Source of the DNA: Dysidea avara
Lineage: Eukaryota; Porifera; Demospongiae; Dictyoceratida; Dysideidae
DNA: 64,000 bases
Reading direction: 5' to 3'
NCBI RefSeq assembly: GCF_963678975.1
Contig: NC_089282.1
Span: 310,001 to 374,000, forward strand
Part shown: positions 56,957 to 64,000 of the stretch, piece after piece
Position numbering within the stretch: the stretch's first letter is position 1
How the letters are laid out: the number at the start of each line of letters is the position of its first letter
Notes under the pieces: model-generated
Databases searched by the model: none
What the model was told of the DNA's origin: nothing
The model's input: the letters and a program-made list of their open reading frames with translations, nothing else
Program-made: the position numbers and the translations under genes

Positions 56957-59900
56957 TTAGTACACTTCAGCCATAATCAATACAATCAGTGATGACCATC
57001 CAGTGAAGGGGTGTGTCCCCTACGGGTAGGTGTGATCATGTGAGACACATGGTGGGTGTGGTACTCACCTTTCCTCCTCCATAAGAATCGTCATATTGTT
57101 CCCATATGTAACCGGTTTGTTTGTACTGCCATAACAGGTTCTCAATCAGGTTTGACCTGTATTGATGATGTCATATGATCATGTGATTACAGTCACTACA
57201 GCTGCATGGTATCACAACAACTTTAATTGTTTTCATAGCATTAAAATTGTGGGATGATGGAATTGTAGTATTCGAGCACTCTCTAGAGTTAACAGTGAAG
57301 CACTCAGTAATACCAGCTACTTGTAGTCATATCATGTGACAAATTTTATAGTAGACCATAAACAGTGTACAACCTTAGCAACTAACAGTAACGATACATT
57401 GCACTGTGGTAACCATGTACCATATATGGTAACCATGTACCACATTAAATTTCCTTGCAAGAAAGGTCTTAGTTATAAGTCGGGAGGTTTCCACCAACAC
57501 ATTTGGAAAGTAAATGTCTGGTATAAGCCTGGACTATTAATGGAGTTAGTGGCTTTAATTTTTTGCTGTTTCGTCAAACACTATAACCATCTGAGTGCTA
57601 CAAGCAATCATGTGACTGTTCAGGTTGATCATACAACAGTTAGCCAATTGTTGTAGACCTTCTGGTCTCTATGGTTACCATTACAATAATACCGCAACTC
57701 AAATCAATCACTAATGACACATCAACTAGCACCATTTAGTCTCAAACAATGTCCTACTTGTTTACCCAGCTGATCAAACTCTACATCCTTCATGATGTCA
57801 CTACTTGATGACATCAAATACATCACATGAACATGACATACTAAATGAGTATTATCCAAGTATTAGCTTGAACATCATACAGTACGAACCACAAAGGAGT
57901 GGGTGTGGCCCATGAAAAAATACCAAAAAGCTAGCCTCACTTTTCCCTGACAACAGTATTGGTTAGGTAAAACTAAGCCCAAACAAGCCTTCAGATCAAC
58001 TCGAAATGCTTCCATCAAGTTGCTACGGAATTTTTAAAATTTATTAAATGAAATTTTCTACTGACTTAGTAACTGACTGATACCTTCAGACAAGCGTAAC
58101 TCGATAACAGTTAAGGCTACGGGTTTGATTTTTTCACTGTTTGATATTGCTCCAACCCGAGAGGTGCCTTTGGCATACCGCAGTACATACAATGCATTCT
58201 TCATGGACTTACCAGTGTCTTCCTTTGTGTCCCATTCATCTTTGCTGACAGTCGATTTGGCGGTAGCATGTGATGGCTTCCCTTTGTAACAGAAACTGTC
58301 CATATGTTTCATAGTGGCTACTTTGATTGCAGAGGTGCTTTTTGAATAGTTCTTGATTCATACAGCTGTGTAACGGGTTGAACATAGCTGACAACAAAGT
58401 GTAATGGATACTTCATTTTTAAGATGATAATTGATATAACTGGGGCGCACCCATTTCTTTTGATGCGGTATACGTGGATTGCAGGGATACTTTTCGAACA
58501 GTTCTTGATTCGTAATGCTGTGTAACGGGTCCAACAAAAAAAGTTAACAAACAAGTACACAAACAAAATTTCAACTAGAGTAGGAACCATAGCACATCGA
58601 TAAAAAGTACGGAAACAGGTTGGAGTAGTCCATGATATTAAATCACAGTAAAACAATAAGAAGTGTTATATCCCTACTGTGCTCAAGAAAATGCACAGTA
58701 GGGATATAACACTTCTTATTGTTTTACTGTGATTTAATATTGTGCACTACTCCAACTTGTTTCAGTACTTTGATTGATGTGCTATGGTCCCTACTCTAGT
58801 TGAAATTTTGTGTGCTTGTTATAGCTTACTTTTCCTATGCCTTTTTGTTATATGATCTTGTTAACGTTTTTCTTTACACACTGAAACAACTCATTAGTAG
58901 AAGTGTAACTTGAGGTTAGAGCTGGGCAATATTTCAATATATTGGTGAACAAAATATCGTATCGAGGTAAATCATAGAGCCACAATAATATCGTCTAGAC
59001 TATATAATTGCCAATATCGCCTAATTAAATGGCTAGTGGTTGTGTTCCTTGCACTTGCTATATACCTACAAGAAAAGGAAATTCATTATGGGCAAATTCC
59101 AGCTGTTGTCTGGCACCATTTCACATTCTATGATATAATATGATGCAATAATGTGTTATGTAATGTTACTAGTCTCACTGCTTGACAAATCTAATTATAC
59201 TCAATATTTAATCATACTTGTCAATATATCGAATAGCATTATTTTCAGTATTGCCCAGGACTATAATATGTTCACGTTGAGCTGAATCCTGAAAAACAGC
59301 TAAAAATTGAAAGTGGATTTTTTCTCAACAGAGTTAACATTTCAGCTAACCAGATGATTATTGGTAACAGCAAAGGTGTCAACAACAAACACATATGGTT
59401 TGGCTCCATTACAAGTTTGGGAAAGGGTTGTAATAGACACTGTACTTATATGGCTTTCCCATTGGAAATGTATTGTGAAAATTTTGATTGGCTGTAAATA
59501 TTATCTAATCCAAAACAGCCAAACTATAAAAAAAAGAGTGCGGCCCTCAAAAAGGCTATGGCGAAAAAAGATGTGAAATCCAAGGTGGCGGCCAAGAAAT
59601 GGCTGTGATGGTAGGTTAATGGTAAAAATTTTAATAACGACAATTCAGGTGAATTTTGTGCCAAGACCAAGCGGCACCAAAATTCACCTGAATTGTTGTT
59701 ATTAAAATTTTAATACCGAAAAATGAATTTGGTAAATTTTAATTCACCAAGGTTTTAATTCGCATAAAATCTACTGGTGGGCATGGCTAAATAAAAATAC
59801 ATGGCGTTCGAAAATACCGCCAAATATCGTAAGGCCCGTACTCCTTACTCTATATCAGGTTGTCTTTGTCCTTCTTCATGGCACTGAAACCATATTGAGG

Positions 59901-60447
59901 TGTTAATCTTCCCTATCAACACTTTCCTTGAGCAGCAATGACAGTTTAGTGCTGCCACAATATAGAAAAACTCTATATCATATATCACCAAGGTTTGTGT
60001 CACGATATGAACATGTATCACAATATAGAACTAACTGTAACATTTACAAGACAAACATATACATACTCTTCATTGTAAGTTTAAATCTAATCCAAAACAG
60101 CCAAGCTGTAAAAAAAGAGTGCGGCCTTCAAAAGGCACAAAATTCACCCGAATTGTCGTTATTAAAATTTTTACCATTAACCTACCATCACAGCCATTTC
60201 TTAGCCGCCACCTTGGATTTCACATCTTTTTTCACCATAGCCTGTCTGAGGGCCGCACTTTTTTTGACAGCTTGGCTGTTTTGGATTATATTTCACTTCT
60301 TTTTGTATTTGTATACCCCAAAGCTAACCTATAGCCGGCTTTGGGGCTTTTTAAACCTATCTTTTTTTTCTTTTCCACAGGAAAGAAGAAAAGATGAAGC
60401 AGATGAATACTTTAAATACTTCTGATTTTATCAATAAATGTACAAAT

Positions 60448-60502
<55 letters not shown>

Positions 60503-63074
60503 CATATGTTTATTACAGAACTCTACATGGTGGTTTCTGTGTAACTGAACATTCTACAAGGTGAGTCCTTCTAGCTGATCTCTCTACAGGGTGAACTGTT
60601 TGTAACTGAACTATCTACAAGGTAACTTCTTCTAGCTGATCTCTCTACAGGATGATTTGTTTGTAGCTGAACTCTCTACAAGGAAACTTCTTCTAGCTGA
60701 TCTTTCTACAGGGTAATTTGTTTGTAGCTGAACTATCTACAGGTGATTTCTTTGTAGCTGAACTCTGTACAGGGTAATTTCTTCTAGCTGATCCCTCTAC
60801 AGGATGATTTGTTTGTAGCTGAACTCTCTACAGGTGATTTGTTTGTAGCTGAACTCTCTACATGGTGGTTTCTTTGTAGCTGAACTCTCTACAAGATGAT
60901 TTCTTCTAGCTGAACTACATAGTTGAACTCCCTACGAGGTAACTTCTTCTAGCTGATATCTCTACAGGGTGAATTGTTTGTAGCTTATCTCTATACAGGT
61001 TACTAGTTTCTAGCTGATCTTTTGAATTCTTTTCGGGTGACTGCTCTATTAGGGTATCTCGATCTCGCACTTGCTACACCAAGTTTGATTTCGTGTTATA
61101 ACTCTGTGGCTTTAAGTCTGATTCTTCTACATCACTGAAGAGCCTTTCTAAGATGATTACTCCATCTGTGCAGCAAATTTCAAAGCATTACCCCAAGCGG
61201 TTTTTCTGGTGGGCGTGGAAAGTAGTAGTTTTTTTAATTCGATTGCATAATTGTTACACACTGTTGGTTTTTTCGTTGTATCTTCCTGGTTTGTAGCTCG
61301 ATTTCTTTCAAACCACAAAAGGTTTTAGGTTCAATAGTTAACCTATTCACCCACCGATTTTCAGCTTCTTCCCGTCAGCGGTTTACCCTGTAGGCGTGAC
61401 AACATATTGGTGTTATTTTTCGTGGATAATCACTAATAACTTTTTGCCTGTTTATCGTATTCCAACCAAAGTTAGTACAGAGATGCGCCTTTATACCCCC
61501 CTTCTGTGTGCCAAATTTCATGGCAATCGGATATTGCGTTCGCATTTTATAGCGGTTTTTGTAAGTGTGCGAAAAGAGGAAGAAAAATAAGAAAAAAACA
61601 ACAAGAAACTAAGCCAATTTTTGAAGTCGTATATCTCGGGAACGCTTGAACCGATTTCACTCAAATTTGGAATGTGGAGTACTGAAGTTGGAGGGAGTGT
61701 CCACAGCAAAAATCATCTTGTTTCATCAAGGCAGCACAGAGCTACGGAGGTGCGAAAATTTCATCAAGGCAGCACAGAGCTACGGAGGTGCGAAAATTGT
61801 GTTTTCTTTCTTCCTGTCAATATACTCACAGGTGTTGTGCGCCAGCTTCTTGGGCCGCACAACACACTACTGTGTGTCTTGATGTCAAACATTTGAACAA
61901 GATTTTGAAACATTTTTAGCGGGTCAAGCAGCACTACAAATGAGCCAAATTTCAAGATCGTGTGTAGTTGCATCATCCATGAGTTATTAAATGTTTTTGA
62001 GGATCCAGTTCAACATGAACACACTATACTTGAGGTAATACTACTAAAACACACCATCTTGCAAGAGTGTGAGCAATTAAAAAAAACTTGCTAATTAAAG
62101 GGAATGTCACCCATGTGTATTCATCCTGTTTTGTTTGAGATGAATATTTGTGAGCAAAACAGATGCCACACCCTTCAATTAGCAAGTTTTAAATCACTCG
62201 TACTCTCACGAGACAACATTGCAGTTGAGCAGTACCATATTATAATCACAAATATCACAGTTTGTACAAAACATCTATTGTGTTGCTAATCAGTTTATAG
62301 TAATTGTAAACCTACAGAAGGATAGCAGATGAATTAGACCTGACTGCTTTATTAGAGTATCTCCATTTGCTTACTAAGTATTCTAAATTATCATGTTAAT
62401 ATTAAAGACCATCACCATAATGAAAAACTTCCAATAGTCAATTAACCACCATAATTACACACCATCCCCAGCCACACCCACCTCAACTCCTGGTACACAT
62501 CTGCAGCAAGTTGCTGATGAACACCATCCACTGTGCTATAATGATGTAGTGCTCCCAATACAAGGTAATTCATATTGATCCATATAGCTGCCCTCCAATA
62601 TGGTGGATCATGTTGAGTATTGTGCTGTAACCATGGTGATGATGTCACTGCTGTTACCATAGTAACAAACCTTACGATACAGTGGATCAGTTTTAGCCAA
62701 TGATCTTAGCCCATATGGTGTCCACAGCAACTGTTGATGATAGTAACCACACCACAGTCATGTTGCTATAGCTACCTGAGGATCTCGTAACTTGGACAAT
62801 ATCACTCCTAGTTTCTTTGATGATGGGTCAATGATTTTTAACATCAAAGGGAACAAACTGACATAACCATGACTACCAACAAATCTGTCTGGACAAAGAG
62901 CAGATCATGTGACATCATGTAATTTCATGACACACCTCTCAGTTGGCTGCTTTACCACTCTTCTAATCTTGTACTCTGTTGTCATGACAACAACTAACCA
63001 ATCAAATGATAGACGAAACACACCTACCTGGTCCTCCAGGCTTTTCACTCTTCACCCTAACCATCTTAACTGAA
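56957..63074 (-). CDS. MOGS: Mannosyl-oligosaccharide glucosidase (glucosidase I), C-terminal part
   Basis: Six exons on the minus strand join in phase: 63074-63028, 62888-62776, 62730-62671, 62624-62482, 57156-57069, 57019-56957. They read [52 protein letters not shown] with [15 protein letters not shown] and [18 protein letters not shown] stop. This is the C-terminal catalytic part of GH63 glucosidase I, which removes the outermost glucose from N-glycan precursors in the ER. The DPPYWR and WEQY boxes line the active site in this family. The N-terminal half and membrane anchor lie beyond the right edge. The intron 62481-57157 is 5.3 kb and packed with mobile elements, and an LTR element appears to sit in the next intron. 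Confidence 0.93.
57872..58818 (-). mobile_element. Composite inverted-repeat element, copy D
   Basis: It lies in the large MOGS intron. The left end is decayed (CATACAGTACGAACCACAAAGG) and the right end has TATGGTCCCTACTCTAGTTG. The foldback at 58567-58795 is nearly perfect: ATTAAATCACAGTAAAACAA and AAGAAGTGTTATATCCCTAC pair with their complements around a loop of about 10 bases. The minus-strand frame ([33 protein letters not shown]) keeps the element's conserved block, with an indel after LRYAKG. Confidence 0.78.
58918..59263. mobile_element. hAT-like MITE (CTGGGCAATA ends)
   Basis: The left end TAGAGCTGGGCAATATTTCA and the reverse-complemented right end TAGTCCTGGGCAATACTGAA share CTGGGCAATA. 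The interior is AT-rich with AATATATCG-type strings and no ORF. CTGGGC-AATA/GATA termini are common among hAT MITEs. I cannot establish an 8-bp target duplication. It lies in the MOGS intron directly after copy D. Confidence 0.55.
59502..60290. mobile_element. Foldback element with about 160-bp inverted arms
   Basis: 59502-59663 (CCAAAACAGCC, GAGTGCGGCCCTC, GTGAAATCCAAGGTGGCGGC, GACAATTCAGGTGAATTTTG) is repeated in inverse at 60134-60290. A second inverted pair around GGCACCAAAATTCACCTGAA makes a tight hairpin at 59626-59711. A third partial copy lies at 60083-60132. No transposase frame is seen. It sits in the MOGS intron. Confidence 0.8.
60451..60499. repeat. (AT)n microsatellite
   Basis: About 24 AT/TA units follow an AATAAATG string and precede the 30-bp repeat block. 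It lies in the MOGS intron. Confidence 0.95.
60515..61015. repeat. 30-bp degenerate tandem repeat block
   Basis: About 15 imperfect monomers alternate between TTTGTAGCTGAACTCTCTAC and TTCTAGCTGATCTCTCTACA types, each followed by AGGGTGATT-like spacers. It ends just before a dispersed-motif copy (61038-61064). Confidence 0.9.
61020..62440. other. MOGS intron segment with unclassified repeat
   Basis: From 61038 the text reads like a long unclassified element (phrases such as CCAAATTTCATGGCAATCGG and GTATATCTCGGGAACGCTT). It includes a two-copy 38-bp tandem duplication at 61721-61796 (unit TTTCATCAAGGCAGCACAGA onwards). Dispersed-motif copies lie at 61038 and 62341. No coding exon of MOGS is visible here. 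Confidence 0.4.
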
Positions 63075-63443
63075 CTGGAGTGTAATCCGTAATCAGAGTA
63101 TTGCTAGTGTGGGGTAGTAACCAATAGCAACATCATAACAATTAATGTGTTGACGAGGAATGTGATTGAATTAGTTAATTATTACTATTGTGTCATGACA
63201 AATTAATATGGATATGGCGGATCTGTGTTTGGATAAATAATGTAAATCACATGATCTATTAAAAAGGGTGCTATTATGGCTGTGGACTATTTAATATTGT
63301 ACAAGCAGTAACAGGTGTGGAGGGAAATGGAGCTCCATCACTTTATTCTGGAAGGACTTTAGCACCTGTAAAGATTGAGATACTCTAATAGAAACAGTCA
63401 TTATTGTTCAGCCTGCTGAGTCAATACTAGAGGTGTCAAGGAG

Positions 63444-63666
63444 TGTCAGACTAGTATCTAACTGTAATTAGAATTAGTATATTGTAATTAGTCTAATACT
63501 GGTGTGTTGTAATTAGTCTAATACTGGTGTGTTGTAATTAGTCTAATACTGGTGTGTTGTAATTAGTCTAATACTGGTGTTTTTAAATTATAGTGTGGTT
63601 CAATTAGTGTGAGCACGTGTTTGTCGAGTCCACCTATCCGCTTCCCTGCTATCACAAGCCGAGACA
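63444..63666 (+). mobile_element. Probable 5' LTR
   Basis: The segment starts TGTCAGACTAG and ends GCCGAGACA, giving the usual TG...CA limits. One base later comes TGGTGCTGTGACCAGG (63668 on), which has the TGG start expected of a tRNA primer-binding site. Within it, 63485-63590 holds four copies of a 25-bp tandem (GTAATTAGTCTAATACTGGT plus GTGTT). The 3' LTR would lie beyond the window, so this cannot be confirmed here. Confidence 0.55.
63485..63590. repeat. 25-bp tandem repeat, four copies
   Basis: Units of GTAATTAGTCTAATACTGGT plus GTGTT are almost identical. A degenerate half-unit (GTAATTAGAATTAG) precedes them. It lies within the putative LTR, where such repeats may carry promoter or enhancer sites. 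Confidence 0.92.
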
Positions 63667-63823
63667 TTGGTGCTGTGACCAGGATTGCTTTGCCTTGCTG
63701 AGTCTACTGACATTATTGTAACCCAACGTCGTGGTACCATGGCAATTCTCTCGAAAACGGTACCTCACAAGACAAGTAATCATTCTAAGAGAGCCTTTGT
63801 TGTTGTCTGCTTTTACAGTAAAG

Positions 63824-64000
63824 ATGGACCACTTACACCTTGCTGTGACACGTTTTCTGAACAAGATCAATGAAATCACCAACAAAAGTGGAACAGTTGT
63901 GACAATAGAAGAGCCACAACTTACTAAGCTAGTGACATTAATCAAACAGTTTGAGAGTAAATGTACTGCTTTGATGGAGTTGGACACGAAGATAGTGGAA
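63824..64000 (+). CDS. Start of a gag-like ORF of an LTR retrotransposon (BEL/Pao-like), cut by window edge
   Basis: From the ATG at 63824 the frame stays open for 59 codons to the last base. It is helix-prone and ends with a LMELDTKIVE-like segment, which recalls the helical leader of BEL/Pao-type polyproteins, where a similar LDxKI string recurs. It lies 156 bases after the putative primer-binding site, a normal leader length. Family assignment rests on a weak pattern and on context. Seeing protease or reverse-transcriptase motifs further right would settle it. Confidence 0.45.
   Translation, partial: MDHLHLAVTRFLNKINEITNKSGTVVTIEEPQLTKLVTLIKQFESKCTALMELDTKIVE

Noticed and set aside
61646-61896. 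Two overlapping ORFs with a repeated [12 protein letters not shown] peptide
   Set aside because: The peptide repeat comes from a 38-bp tandem duplication that shifts frame between copies.
62650-62671. A 20-nt intron in MOGS using GTTTGTTACTATGGTAACAG
   Set aside because: Splicing there leads straight to a stop. The next acceptor (TGGTTACAG before CACAAT) gives a 46-nt intron and restores the family sequence.

Overview
The window looks like nuclear DNA from an early-branching animal, most likely a demosponge of the Amphimedon type. That is an inference from several features together. Introns are very short (about 45-60 nt, GT-AG) and the DNA is AT-rich. Strong metazoan orthologues are packed head to tail, an SRCR plus fibronectin-III receptor-like gene is present, and small foldback elements are abundant. 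No database search was possible. All gene calls come from reading exons against remembered family consensus and checking that splice phases join.

Layout, left to right: a hAT-type MITE (952-1420); a minus-strand gene with signal peptide, two SRCR and at least two FN3 domains (2866-8420, running off toward the left), one intron of which holds a 1.8 kb GT satellite; a decayed LINE ORF1 with a PHD-like finger (9344-10320, minus); an 18-bp minisatellite (12457-12791). A co-directional plus-strand block follows: KAT7/HBO1-type MYST acetyltransferase (13112-17391), splicing factor ISY1 (17652-26653, one 8.1 kb transposon-filled intron), diacylglycerol lipase beta in one coding exon (27497-29467), proteasome ATPase PSMC1/Rpt2 (29745-36824, one 4.9 kb intron with a 66-copy 20-bp minisatellite), dymeclin (41608-48208) and an ankyrin-repeat coiled-coil gene (50780-53147). 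The right end carries the 3' half of MOGS (glucosidase I) on the minus strand (56957-63074, continuing past the window) and the 5' LTR and start of a gag-like ORF of an LTR retrotransposon (63444-64000).

The conserved genes are housekeeping functions (chromatin, splicing, proteasome, Golgi/ER, lipid signalling) and show no shared pathway. Their exons are recovered nearly complete: KAT7 421 aa, ISY1 277 aa, DAGLB 656 aa, PSMC1 437 aa, DYM 704 aa, ankyrin protein 414 aa.

The unexplained part is the repeat landscape. A short motif with core ATACTCTAATAGAGCAGTCA, often in pairs, occurs at about 17 places from end to end. A composite inverted-repeat element occurs four times (15.0, 19.6, 34.2 and 57.9 kb) and carries a shared reading frame and a long foldback. 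A 120-bp repeat occurs three times at high identity. A perfect 59-bp stem hairpin lies just past the MOGS stop codon, and two perfect palindromes sit between ISY1 and DAGLB.
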